The notes under the pieces: model-generated
What the model was told of the DNA's origin: nothing
The model's database searches: none
What the model saw: the letters and a program-made list of their open reading frames with translations, nothing else
In this document: in pieces, positions 24,744 through 33,841 of the stretch
Position numbering within the stretch: the first letter of the stretch is position 1
How the letters are laid out: each line of letters starts with the position of its first letter
Assembly (NCBI GenBank): GCA_045597645.1
Contig: JAZLKM010000060.1
Location: forward strand, 1 to 54,598
Source: JAKSSE01 sp045597645
GTDB lineage: Bacteria > Bacillota > Clostridia > Lachnospirales > Lachnospiraceae
Reading direction: 5' to 3'
DNA: 54,598 nt
Program-made: the position numbers and the translations under genes

Positions 24744-26026
24744 ACAGTAGAGAAAATCCTTATTCAATAGGTGCCTTAAACCGTTCTATTACACAGGTGT
24801 TAGAGAGTGCAGATGCTCTCAATGATATTTATGTTATAGGAGAGGCAAGCAATGTAAAATACCACACCAATGGCTATCTTTATTTTTCGCTAAAGGATGG
24901 CAAGGATGTCATAAGTGGCATCGTATTTAAGTGGGACTTGTATAAGGCACTGTCATTTGAACTGAAGAATGGCGATAAGATTCTGGTTCGCGGCAATGTG
25001 AAATACAGCACATTCAATGGCTCGTGCCAGCTGCAGGCTATGAAGATAGAAAAGGCTGGAGCAGGTGACTTAAACGCTCAGTTTGAGGAGCTTAAGCGCA
25101 GGCTTGGTGAGATGGGCATGTTTGATGAGATGTACAAAAAGCCCATTCCTAAATACGTCACCAGCATAGGTGTAGTAACCTCACCTACGGGAGCTGCAGT
25201 ATGGGACATTGTAAGAGTATCCAGACAGCGCTACAGCGGCGTGAGAATAGTGGTATACCCAGCTCTGGTTCAGGGAGAAAATGCGCCTCCTAGTATAGTG
25301 AAGGGTATAGAGGTCCTTGACCAGATGGGACTGGATGTACTCATAGTAGGTCGAGGCGGCGGTTCTAAGGAGGACTTGTGGTGCTTTAATGATGAGCAGG
25401 TGGCTAGAGCGATTTTCAATGCCAATACGCCTATCATTTCAGCAGTGGGCCATGAAATTGATACATCCATATCCGATTTTGTAGCAGATAAGTCAGCACC
25501 TACACCTACCGCGGCAGCAGAATTAGCTGTGTTTGACGCCAGGGAGCTTAAAAGCAGACTGTCAGTACAAAGCTCCAGGCTCAAAAACCAGATGGAAAAG
25601 AGAATAGCGCTCATTAGGCTCAGACTATCAGGCGATGAAAATAGCTTGCGGCTCCTATCGCCACAGAGTCAGCTGCTTGCAAAAGTAAATCATCTGGCTG
25701 ATATATCAGATAGGATGACAAGGGCTATAAATAATAGTCTGGCAAGACAGCAGGTAGGACTTAATTCTATTCGCGAACGATTTAGATATGTGTCACCTAG
25801 ACATATCTATGATAAAAGAGTGGAAAAGGTAATGGCCTTGGCCAGAAGACTTGACGCCATATCACCCGTTAAAAGACTGGCTTCGGGATTTTCATACATA
25901 ACTGATGATGCTGGAAAAAATGTGCGCAGTGCATCGGATGTGGAAGTTGGAAGCATGGTGACAGTTTTCATGAACGAAGGCAGAATACGGGCCGAGGTTA
26001 AGGAGAAATACGATGGCAGAGAATAA
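24740..26026 (+). CDS. xseA: Exodeoxyribonuclease VII large subunit
   Basis: A 428-residue catalytic subunit of ExoVII, which degrades single-stranded DNA. N-terminal OB fold (VIGEASNVKYHTNGYLYFSL), then the catalytic region with VTSPTGAAVWDI, RGGGSKEDLWCFND and GHEIDTSISDFVADKSAPTPTA split over about residues 150-265, then a long coiled-coil tail. It overlaps nusB by four bases and xseB by 14, so translation is tightly coupled. Confidence 0.95.
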   Translation: MNSRENPYSIGALNRSITQVLESADALNDIYVIGEASNVKYHTNGYLYFSLKDGKDVISGIVFKWDLYKALSFELKNGDKILVRGNVKYSTFNGSCQLQAMKIEKAGAGDLNAQFEELKRRLGEMGMFDEMYKKPIPKYVTSIGVVTSPTGAAVWDIVRVSRQRYSGVRIVVYPALVQGENAPPSIVKGIEVLDQMGLDVLIVGRGGGSKEDLWCFNDEQVARAIFNANTPIISAVGHEIDTSISDFVADKSAPTPTAAAELAVFDARELKSRLSVQSSRLKNQMEKRIALIRLRLSGDENSLRLLSPQSQLLAKVNHLADISDRMTRAINNSLARQQVGLNSIRERFRYVSPRHIYDKRVEKVMALARRLDAISPVKRLASGFSYITDDAGKNVRSASDVEVGSMVTVFMNEGRIRAEVKEKYDGRE

Positions 26027-26240
26027 TGCAAGAATTGAAGATATGATAGATGATTTAGAGGAAATATTGGGTAAGCTTGAGGACCAGAATATTTCACTTG
26101 AAGATTCATTTGCACTGTATAAAAACGGCATGGATACCCTTAAGAAGTGTCAGGATAAGCTTGACGAGGTGGCCAGGAATGTAGAGCTTTTGACTGCTCA
26201 GGGGGAGCCGGCTGGCAGCCTAGAGGCAGCGGAAGAATAA
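26013..26240 (+). CDS. xseB: Exodeoxyribonuclease VII small subunit
   Basis: A 75-residue helical protein with the family pattern LEEILGKLEDQNISLEDSFALYK and a following helix ending KLDEV. It binds along the XseA tail. Its start is inside xseA (14-nt overlap), in keeping with fixed subunit ratio, and ispA begins four bases after its stop codon. Confidence 0.93.
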   Translation: MAENNARIEDMIDDLEEILGKLEDQNISLEDSFALYKNGMDTLKKCQDKLDEVARNVELLTAQGEPAGSLEAAEE

Positions 26241-26244
26241 TAGT

Positions 26245-27135
26245 ATGGATTTTGCTAAGGAATTAAAGGAAAAGACAGCATATATTGATGGAAGGCTTAC
26301 GGCTATGCTTCCCGAGGAAACCGGTCGTATGGCGCTTTGCACAGAGGCAATGAATTACAGCTTCACCGCTGGGGGTAAGAGACTTCGTCCTATTTTTATG
26401 GCAGAGACGTACAAGCTATTTGGAGGCTGTGGCGATGAGATATATCGCTTTGCCCTGTCGCTGGAGCTTATACACACTTATTCATTAGTGCATGATGACT
26501 TGCCGGCTATGGATAATGATATGTATAGAAGAGGCAAGCTTACTACTCATGCCAAGTATGGAGAGGCCATGGGAATCCTCGCGGGAGATGGTCTTTTGAC
26601 ATTGGCATACGAGGAGGGGACCAAGGCTGCTATGGAGTGTGGTGACCCGTCTCGTGGACTTAGAGGCATTCGCATTCTGGCATCGAAAGCTGGCATAGCA
26701 GGTATGCTCGGAGGCCAGGTAATCGATGTACAAAATGAGGACAACAAGGATATAGACATTGATACTATCCGCGAGATACATAAGCTGAAGACAGCTGGAC
26801 TTATAGAAGCAGCAATGATGTGCGGGGCAACTGTTGCAGGGGCTTCTGATGAGGAGATAAGCATTGTAGAGCGTATTGCTGAAAATGTCGGCATAGCATT
26901 TCAGATTCAAGATGACATCCTGGACATTATTGGAGATGAAGCCGAGCTAGGTAAGCCGGTAGGCTCAGATGCAGCTAATGGCAAGGTCACCTATGCCACT
27001 CTTTTGGGTGTAGATGAGGCATCAAAGGAAGTAAAACGCCTGTCAGATGAAGCTAATAAGCTTCTGGCTGGATTAGGCAGAGATTCAGAGTTTTTGGAGG
27101 CGTTAATAGCCTCACTTATTTATCGAAGAGCATAA
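26245..27135 (+). CDS. ispA: Farnesyl/geranyl diphosphate synthase
   Basis: A 296-residue short-chain trans-prenyltransferase. First aspartate-rich motif DDLPAMDND is at 84-92, second FQIQDDILD at 219-227, and GGKRLRP at 43-49 binds IPP. It makes C10-C15 diphosphates for undecaprenyl carrier and other isoprenoids. It precedes dxs with a 1-nt overlap (TAATG), placing start and end of isoprenoid supply in one message. Confidence 0.94.
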   Translation: MDFAKELKEKTAYIDGRLTAMLPEETGRMALCTEAMNYSFTAGGKRLRPIFMAETYKLFGGCGDEIYRFALSLELIHTYSLVHDDLPAMDNDMYRRGKLTTHAKYGEAMGILAGDGLLTLAYEEGTKAAMECGDPSRGLRGIRILASKAGIAGMLGGQVIDVQNEDNKDIDIDTIREIHKLKTAGLIEAAMMCGATVAGASDEEISIVERIAENVGIAFQIQDDILDIIGDEAELGKPVGSDAANGKVTYATLLGVDEASKEVKRLSDEANKLLAGLGRDSEFLEALIASLIYRRA

Positions 27136-28997
27136 TGATACTTGAGAAAATATCAAAACCAAATGATATAAAATCTATCCCGCAGAGTGAGCTGCCTGTG
27201 CTTGCAGACGAAATCAGAGAATTTCTGATCAATAAAATTTCTGTAAGCGGCGGACATCTGGCGTCAAATCTTGGTGTTGTGGAGCTTACTATGGCTTTGC
27301 ACCTGGTCTATGATTTGCCGAAGGATAAGATAATTTTTGACGTGGGTCATCAGGCCTATACACACAAGATTCTTACAGGTCGCAAGGCTGGATTTGACAG
27401 CCTTAGAAAGCATGGCGGATTGTCTGGCTTTCCTAAGAGAGAGGAAAGTGATTGTGATGCATTTGACACAGGTCACAGCTCAACATCTATATCAGCAGGC
27501 CTTGGCTATGTGCGAGCAAGAGAGGTGACCGGTGAGGACTATGAGGTAGTGTCGGTAATTGGCGATGGAGCCCTGACAGGCGGATTGGCATACGAGGCTA
27601 TGAACAATGCTGCTGGGGTGGGGACCAATTTTACAATCGTACTCAACGACAACGAGATGTCCATTTCCAAGAATGTTGGCGGACTGTCTGCACACCTGGA
27701 GGAGATAAGAGCCAGCGAAGGGTACAGAGGACTTAAGGACAATATTATCAAGGGTCTTGAAAAATTACCTGGTGGCGAGAAGGCTATAACCAGAATCCGT
27801 AGGACAAAGTCAGGCCTCAAATCATTTTTGATTCCTGGAATGATGTTTGAGGAGATGGGGCTTATCTACTTAGGCCCTGTTGACGGACACGATATTAAGG
27901 CACTAGTGAAGGCTCTTGAGACAGCGAAGAGTATTCCAGGTGCAGTTGTACTGCATGTTATTACCCAAAAGGGTAAGGGATTTCTCCCCGCAGAGCGTCA
28001 CCCTGCCAGATTTCATGGTACGGGAGCATTTGATGTAGAGACCGGACTTCCGGCTAAAAATAAAGAGAAGGCAGACTATTCAGATGTATTTTCTACCGTC
28101 ATGGTTAAGCTGGGAGAACGCAACGAAAAGGTGGCGGCTGTCACAGCGGCAATGGAGGATGGAACCGGACTAAGGAGATTTCATAATCAATACCCCAATA
28201 GATTTTTCGATGTAGGAATCGCGGAGCAGCATGCTGTTACATTCTGCGCCGGATTATCAGCAGGTGGATTGCTGCCGGTATTTGCTGTATATTCATCCTT
28301 CCTGCAAAGAGGATTTGACCAGATAGTTACTGATGTTTGTCTGCAAAACTTACCTGTTGTATTTGCAATCGACAGAGCTGGTCTTGTAGGTAGTGATGGA
28401 GATACGCACCAGGGTATTTTTGACATATCATATCTATCAGTGATACCCAATATTACGCTACTTGCACCCAAAAATAAGTGGGAGCTGTCGGATATGATGA
28501 AATTTGCTGTGGTTCTCGGCAGCCCTGCAGCTATCAGGTATCCTAGAGGCGAGGCTTATGACGGACTTGAAGACTTTAGAGCGCCTATAGAGTACGGCAG
28601 GTGTGAGGAGATTTATCGCAGCGGTGATATTATGCTCTTTGCATATGGCAGTATGGTCAGGACAGCACAGACTGTCCATGCTATGCTGAAGGAAAATGGT
28701 ATAGAGACCACACTGGTCAACGCCAGATTTGCGAAGCCATTTGACAAGGATTACCTTGAGTCAAATATGAATGACTACAAGCTTATAGTTACATTGGAAG
28801 AGAATGTGCTGTCAGGAGGTCTTGGTGAGCATGTGGGTGCTTTCCTGCACGACCAGGGATATACAGGAAAAGTGCTCAATATAGGTATAGCCGATACATA
28901 TGTCGAGCATGGTAACGTTGAGATATTAAAGAAAGAGCTGGGATTGGATCCAGCGTCTATATATGAACAGATAATGGCCCAGAAGGAGAAAGCATGA
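27135..28997 (+). CDS. dxs: 1-deoxy-D-xylulose-5-phosphate synthase
   Basis: A 620-residue thiamine-diphosphate enzyme, the first step of the MEP isoprenoid pathway, joining pyruvate and glyceraldehyde 3-phosphate. ThDP motif GDGALTGG is at 143-150; FDVGHQAY near 68-75 and DTGHSSTSIS at 111-120 are conserved; the C-terminal half has FDVGIAEQHAVTF. Length is normal. Start overlaps the ispA stop by one base; the end overlaps tlyA by four. Confidence 0.96.
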   Translation: MILEKISKPNDIKSIPQSELPVLADEIREFLINKISVSGGHLASNLGVVELTMALHLVYDLPKDKIIFDVGHQAYTHKILTGRKAGFDSLRKHGGLSGFPKREESDCDAFDTGHSSTSISAGLGYVRAREVTGEDYEVVSVIGDGALTGGLAYEAMNNAAGVGTNFTIVLNDNEMSISKNVGGLSAHLEEIRASEGYRGLKDNIIKGLEKLPGGEKAITRIRRTKSGLKSFLIPGMMFEEMGLIYLGPVDGHDIKALVKALETAKSIPGAVVLHVITQKGKGFLPAERHPARFHGTGAFDVETGLPAKNKEKADYSDVFSTVMVKLGERNEKVAAVTAAMEDGTGLRRFHNQYPNRFFDVGIAEQHAVTFCAGLSAGGLLPVFAVYSSFLQRGFDQIVTDVCLQNLPVVFAIDRAGLVGSDGDTHQGIFDISYLSVIPNITLLAPKNKWELSDMMKFAVVLGSPAAIRYPRGEAYDGLEDFRAPIEYGRCEEIYRSGDIMLFAYGSMVRTAQTVHAMLKENGIETTLVNARFAKPFDKDYLESNMNDYKLIVTLEENVLSGGLGEHVGAFLHDQGYTGKVLNIGIADTYVEHGNVEILKKELGLDPASIYEQIMAQKEKA

Positions 28998-29797
28998 AGC
29001 AACGCCTTGATATTTTGGTAACAGAAAGAGGGCTTGCTCCTTCCAGAGAAAAGGCCAAAGCACTCATAATGGCTGGAAGCATTTTTGTGGACGGTCAGAG
29101 GGAAGACAAGGCTGGTGATATGTTCGCAGATACTGTGAATATTGAGCTAAAGGGAGAGAAGCTGCGCTATGTAAGCAGAGGCGGCCTTAAGCTTGAGAAG
29201 GCTATGCAGAGCTTTCCGATTGAGCTTGATGGCAAGGTATGCATGGACATAGGAGCATCCACAGGAGGCTTCACTGACTGCATGCTACAAAATGGGGCAT
29301 CTAAGGTATTTGCAGTGGATGTCGGTTACGGCCAGCTGGCGTATCAGCTTCGCACAGATGATCGCGTGGTATGCATGGAGAAGACCAATATACGATATGT
29401 GACACCGGAGGATATCGGGCAGGAGATTGACTTTGCATCCTGTGACGTAAGCTTTATTTCACTGGGGAAGGTCCTTCCGGCGGCCCATGAATTGCTTAAG
29501 TCAGACGGAGAAATGGTATGTCTGATTAAGCCGCAGTTCGAGGCTGGACGTGAGCAAGTTGGGAAAAAGGGAGTAGTAAGAGACCCTAAGGTGCATACGC
29601 AGGTGGTAGAAAAGGTGACTCAGGAAGCACTGGCATTGGGATTTAGTGTGTTGGATTTGTCCTATTCACCGGTAAAAGGTCCGGAGGGAAATATAGAGTA
29701 TCTGGTGCACCTTAAGAAATCTGCAGAGCCGGCACTTGTATCAGACAAGGATCCACAGAGCATTGTAAATGATGCACACAAGGAGCTTGATAAATAA
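28994..29797 (+). CDS. tlyA: TlyA family rRNA methyltransferase
   Basis: A 267-residue protein with an N-terminal S4 domain (about 1-60) and an FtsJ-like SAM methyltransferase domain. Motif SRGGLKL at 61-67, SAM site DIGASTGGFTD at 85-95, and CDVSFISL later. TlyA proteins 2'-O-methylate cytidines in rRNA; many are labelled hemolysin for historical reasons. Start overlaps dxs (ATGA) and has AGAAGGAG as ribosome site. The position between dxs and nadK/argR is the usual Firmicutes order (yqxC). Confidence 0.93.
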   Translation: MKQRLDILVTERGLAPSREKAKALIMAGSIFVDGQREDKAGDMFADTVNIELKGEKLRYVSRGGLKLEKAMQSFPIELDGKVCMDIGASTGGFTDCMLQNGASKVFAVDVGYGQLAYQLRTDDRVVCMEKTNIRYVTPEDIGQEIDFASCDVSFISLGKVLPAAHELLKSDGEMVCLIKPQFEAGREQVGKKGVVRDPKVHTQVVEKVTQEALALGFSVLDLSYSPVKGPEGNIEYLVHLKKSAEPALVSDKDPQSIVNDAHKELDK

Positions 29798-30609
29798 TGA
29801 AGAATTTTCTCCTTATTTCAAGAGAGATTAATCCAGACAAGCAGGAACTCATCGACCGGATTGAGGGGTATATTGAGTCGAGAGGCGGCAGCCTGAGAGT
29901 AGGATTGTCAGAGGAAAAGTCCACATACGAGCAGCTCCAGGATATAGACTGTATTATATCCATGGGAGGCGACGGTACCTTTATTAGGATTGCACAGAGC
30001 TGCTACGATGCACACATACCAATTATAGGCCTAAATAAGGGCCATTTAGGCTATTTGTGTGAGCTTGATGAGCAGAATATCATACCTAATCTTGAACGTC
30101 TCATTTCAGAGGATTATGTACTTGAACACAGAATGATGATTGAGACGGACAGCAAAGACAGAGCACTCAATGATATTGTAGTGTTCAGGTCAGAGGGATT
30201 TCAGATAGTTCAGCTCAGCGTATACGTAAATGGTGAGTACTTATATTCATACAATTGTGATGGGATAGTAATTTCATCACCTACCGGTTCCACAGGCTAC
30301 AACCTTTCAGCCGGAGGCCCGATAGTTGAGCCTACAGACAGAGCACTTCTGCTTACGCCAATCAATGCTCATGCTCTCTCTGCCAGAAGCATAGTATTTA
30401 GCGCCGATGACGAGATAGCGATTCAAGTGGAGGATAGGTTGGGAGACGGCTCTGCCAAGGTTGATGTCAGATACGATGGCACCCTGAGTCAAAGTCTTCG
30501 AAGCGGTCAGAGAGTGACTGTAAGGGCAGCAAGTGAGACCACAGATGTTGTGATTCTTTCAAAGCTCAGCTTTTTGGAGAGAATCAGAGAAAAGATGCAG
30601 GCGGAATAG
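29797..30609 (+). CDS. nadK: NAD kinase
   Basis: A 270-residue NAD kinase (PpnK) making NADP. GGDGT is at 57-61; the second conserved block SSPTGSTGYNLSAGGP is near 159-174. It starts one base before the end of tlyA (TAATG). Size and motifs are normal. Confidence 0.94.
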   Translation: MKNFLLISREINPDKQELIDRIEGYIESRGGSLRVGLSEEKSTYEQLQDIDCIISMGGDGTFIRIAQSCYDAHIPIIGLNKGHLGYLCELDEQNIIPNLERLISEDYVLEHRMMIETDSKDRALNDIVVFRSEGFQIVQLSVYVNGEYLYSYNCDGIVISSPTGSTGYNLSAGGPIVEPTDRALLLTPINAHALSARSIVFSADDEIAIQVEDRLGDGSAKVDVRYDGTLSQSLRSGQRVTVRAASETTDVVILSKLSFLERIREKMQAE

Positions 30610-30612
30610 TAT

Positions 30613-31065
30613 ATGAAAACAGATAGGCAAGCGGCTATATTGTCGTTGATTGCACAAAAGGAAATCGGGACACAGGAGGAACTCATTGAGGAGCTGGCTG
30701 GACTTGGAATACTTACCACTCAGGCCACTCTATCGAGAGATATTAGGGAGTTAAAGCTGTCTAAGGTTACGTTGAGTAACGGTAGACAAAAGTACGAGGC
30801 TTTTGCCCGTACACCGCAGAGTCTTAGAGAAAAGTATGTGCGCATCCTAAAAGATGGTTTTTTGTCTATGGATATGGCGCAAAATATACTGGTGGTCAAG
30901 ACTGTATCTGGTATGGCTATGGCTGTGGCAGCAGCGCTTGATTCCCTTGAACTGAAGGAAATAGTAGGCAGCATAGCGGGTGATGATACTATTATGTGTG
31001 CCGTGAGGTCAGTAGATGATACGCTGACTCTTATGAGAAAAGTGAGGAGCCTTTTGGACGAGTAG
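30613..31065 (+). CDS. argR: Arginine repressor
   Basis: A 150-residue ArgR/AhrC. An N-terminal winged helix (about 1-70, with ATLSRDIRELKL) binds ARG boxes; the C-terminal domain with GSIAGDDTIM binds arginine and makes hexamers. It probably controls argH in this window, though I did not find a convincing ARG box there. The start is three bases after nadK. Conserved neighbour of recN. Confidence 0.94.
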   Translation: MKTDRQAAILSLIAQKEIGTQEELIEELAGLGILTTQATLSRDIRELKLSKVTLSNGRQKYEAFARTPQSLREKYVRILKDGFLSMDMAQNILVVKTVSGMAMAVAAALDSLELKEIVGSIAGDDTIMCAVRSVDDTLTLMRKVRSLLDE

Positions 31066-31100
31066 TCCACCGCTTCAGGAGAGAGACGGTAAGGAGGCAT

Positions 31101-32747
31101 ATGCTAGAAGAATTACACGTAACAAATTTGGCCATCATTGAAGAGACAGATATTGAGTTCGGCAAGGGGCTTAATATTTTGTCAGGTGAGACTGGCGCAG
31201 GAAAGTCAATTTTGCTTGGTGCCCTAAATATGGCGCTTGGCAGCAAAGTGGAAAAAAGTATGCTGCGACAGGGAGCCACTGAGGCGAAGGCGGAAATCAT
31301 TTTTTCTGTATCAAAGGAAGAGGAGGAACGCCTAAAGGAGCTGGACATTGCCTGTGAGGACAGCCAGCTTATTTTGCTTAGAAAAGTCACTGAGGATAAG
31401 TCGGTGGCTAAAATAAATGGTGAGACTGTACCTGCTTCAAAGCTCAAGGCTGCAGCTGAGATATTGCTTGACATACATGGACAGCATGACCATCAGTCGC
31501 TGCTTGCAAAGCGGAAGCATATGGAGATACTGGACCGCTATGCAGATGCAGAGCTTGGAGAGCTGAAGCTTAAGATGAAGGAACTGTATCGCGAGTACAG
31601 GACTCTTGAAAAGGAACTTAGCTTGGGCTCATTGGGCGACCAGGAGCGCAAAAAGCAGCTTGATTTTCTAAATTATGAGATTTCAGAAATTGAGTCGGCG
31701 AACCTTAAGATAGGTGAGGATGACGAGCTCGAGGACGAGTATACAAGATTGTCGCATGCGGAACGTATAATGGAATCCACTGCAGCGGCTTCTGCTGAGC
31801 TTAGTAATGGCGGTATCGACGCTATAGATCGGGCAATGAGGCTCATAGAGGGTGTAAGTGGATACGACAGCGAGCTCTCGGAGCTTACAGACCTACTGGC
31901 CAACGCTGAGGAACTGATTGATGATGCCAATAGGAAGCTCAGAGATTATATTGATGGCATGGGCTATGAGAAAAATAGATTTGATGAAGTTGAAAGACGC
32001 CTTGATGTAATCAATCAACTTAAGCTAAAGCATGGTCGCACCATAGAAATAATACTAGAGCAGCTTGAGAGCAAGAAAGCGGAAGCGGATAAGCTCTCAG
32101 ATTATGACAATTACATCGCTGGACTTTCGGCAAAGGTGGACAGCGCCAAAGCGGAATTGATGAAGGTGTGCGATGAAGTGTCAGATATCAGGAAAAGGGC
32201 GGCTGTAAGGCTGACAGACAGCATAGTAGCTAACCTTAATGATCTAAGCTTTTTGGAAGTTCAATTTGAAATGGAGTTTGCAAAAGGCGAGTTCACTGAG
32301 AATGGATACGATGATGCTCAGTTTATGATTTGCACGAATCCCGGGGAGGCGCTAAGGCCGCTGGACAAAGTGGCATCAGGCGGAGAGCTATCCCGAATAA
32401 TGCTTGCAATCAAATGTGTACTGGCGTCTGAAGACGAGATAGGCACAATGGTATTTGATGAAATAGATACGGGTATAAGTGGCAAGACAGCGCTTGCAGT
32501 GGCTAGCAAGCTGGGAGAGCTGTCTAAGGTGCATCAGATTGTGTGCATAACTCATTTGCCGCAGATTGCAGCTATGGCTGACACTCATTTTTGCATAGAA
32601 AAATCAGTCCAGTCATCTTCAACCGTCTCAGATATACGAAGACTTACTGAAAATGAGACTATTACAGAGCTCGCACGTATGCTTGGCGGTGACGAATCGT
32701 CTGAAGCTGCGCTGGCTAATGCGAGAGAATTAAGAGCCAGAAAATAG
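31101..32747 (+). CDS. recN: DNA repair protein RecN
   Basis: A 548-residue SMC-like ATPase for double-strand break repair. Walker A GETGAGKS near residues 29-36, a coiled-coil middle, signature ASGGELSRIMLAIK and Walker B MVFDEIDTGISG in the C-terminal part, then ITHLPQIAA. The ribosome site AAGGAGG is strong. It ends the asp23-to-recN run with a UUCG-loop terminator rather than continuing into spoIVB and spo0A. Confidence 0.95.
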   Translation: MLEELHVTNLAIIEETDIEFGKGLNILSGETGAGKSILLGALNMALGSKVEKSMLRQGATEAKAEIIFSVSKEEEERLKELDIACEDSQLILLRKVTEDKSVAKINGETVPASKLKAAAEILLDIHGQHDHQSLLAKRKHMEILDRYADAELGELKLKMKELYREYRTLEKELSLGSLGDQERKKQLDFLNYEISEIESANLKIGEDDELEDEYTRLSHAERIMESTAAASAELSNGGIDAIDRAMRLIEGVSGYDSELSELTDLLANAEELIDDANRKLRDYIDGMGYEKNRFDEVERRLDVINQLKLKHGRTIEIILEQLESKKAEADKLSDYDNYIAGLSAKVDSAKAELMKVCDEVSDIRKRAAVRLTDSIVANLNDLSFLEVQFEMEFAKGEFTENGYDDAQFMICTNPGEALRPLDKVASGGELSRIMLAIKCVLASEDEIGTMVFDEIDTGISGKTALAVASKLGELSKVHQIVCITHLPQIAAMADTHFCIEKSVQSSSTVSDIRRLTENETITELARMLGGDESSEAALANARELRARK

Positions 32748-32823
32748 TAAAAACGATGGTTCGATACCATAAAAAATATCGACTTTCAAGACTTGTAATT
32801 TAAATTTTTTAATGCTACATTAT

Positions 32824-32855
32824 CGTCACGTCTTCGGACGTGACGTCTTTTTCTT
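32824..32855 (+). terminator. UUCG-loop terminator after recN
   Basis: CGTCACGTC (32824-32832), TTCG loop, GACGTGACG (32837-32845), then TCTTTTTCTT. Confidence 0.92.
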
Positions 32856-32900
32856 ATTAAATCTCCTGATGACAATCGCAAGTATTCAGGAGGAATCATA

Positions 32901-33791
32901 TTGAATTACCCCGAGTTTAAGGAAGTTATCACTGATAGAATCAGTGTTTATTTTGGTGCTACTGCAGATGTGTCTGTGCAGGAAGTGATTAAGAATAATA
33001 ATTTGAAAATGGATGGCTTGGTTATAAAATCAGAGTCATCAAATGTATCACCAACTATATATCTCAACTATTTTTATGACAGATATACGTGTGGCGCACC
33101 TATAGAAGAAGTAGAGGAGATGATCATTGACACCTATGTACAGCGCAAGCTGGATATGGATTTGGATTTATCATTTAGCAAGGACTATTCACTGGTAAAA
33201 AACAGGGTGGTATACAGAGTTATAAATTATGAGAAAAACGAGGATAGGTTGGGAAGCTTAGTACATAGTAGGTTTTTAGACCTGGCTGTAGTGTACTTCT
33301 ATTCTATCGAAAATATAGCAGGTAGTGACGGCTGGGTACAGATTACCAATAAGCAATTAAAGATGTGGGGAGTGGATGAAGCGACGATAATTGAGGATGC
33401 AGGTATTAATACCCCGAGGATTTTTCCACATCTATATGTATCTATGTCTGAGATGCTAGAGAATATGCTGAAAGTTTGTGAGGCAGATCCTTTTGACGTT
33501 GATGACATGAGTACGCCGTTTCATGTGTTAAGCAACAAAGATAAGTATTATGGTGCATCGACCATTTTGTATCCAGGATTGTTGGATTTGATAGCCAGAA
33601 AGTTCAATGGTGATGTGTACGTTGTACCTAGCAGCGTGCATGAGGTACTTATTTTACCTGCCGACAGTACGTCAGAGACAGTGATAAATTCTATGATTCG
33701 AGAGATAAATAGAGATCATCTTCAGGTGGAGGAGGTGCTGTCTGAACATGTGTACATATACAGTAAAGATAAAAGAACACTTAATTTTTAG
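32901..33791 (+). CDS. DUF5688 family protein
   Basis: A 296-residue cytoplasmic protein resembling DUF5688 proteins, common in Lachnospiraceae and often present in several copies. Seen: an N-terminal FKEVITDRI stretch, VYRVINYEKNEDRL near the middle, and VVPSSVHEVLILP then VLSEHVYIYSKDKRTL at the end. No catalytic motif is evident. It starts with TTG at 32901 behind a strong GGAGG at 32889-32893. Function unknown; the family name is from memory. Confidence 0.75.
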   Translation: MNYPEFKEVITDRISVYFGATADVSVQEVIKNNNLKMDGLVIKSESSNVSPTIYLNYFYDRYTCGAPIEEVEEMIIDTYVQRKLDMDLDLSFSKDYSLVKNRVVYRVINYEKNEDRLGSLVHSRFLDLAVVYFYSIENIAGSDGWVQITNKQLKMWGVDEATIIEDAGINTPRIFPHLYVSMSEMLENMLKVCEADPFDVDDMSTPFHVLSNKDKYYGASTILYPGLLDLIARKFNGDVYVVPSSVHEVLILPADSTSETVINSMIREINRDHLQVEEVLSEHVYIYSKDKRTLNF

Positions 33792-33794
33792 AAT

Positions 33795-33824
33795 AAAAAG
33801 GACTGCCAAGATACTTGGCAGTCC
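33795..33824 (-). terminator. Terminator of the potABCD operon
   Basis: An 11 bp perfect stem (GGACTGCCAAG, 33800-33810; complement 33814-33824). Read on the minus strand it is followed by TTTTT, so it mainly ends potABCD; plus-strand transcripts from DUF5688 may also stop there. Confidence 0.88.
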
Positions 33825-33841
33825 ACGTATGATTACAAAAC

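Noticed and set aside
26485..26910. 141-codon minus-strand frame inside ispA
   Set aside because: Antisense to a well-supported gene with all motifs; no ribosome site.
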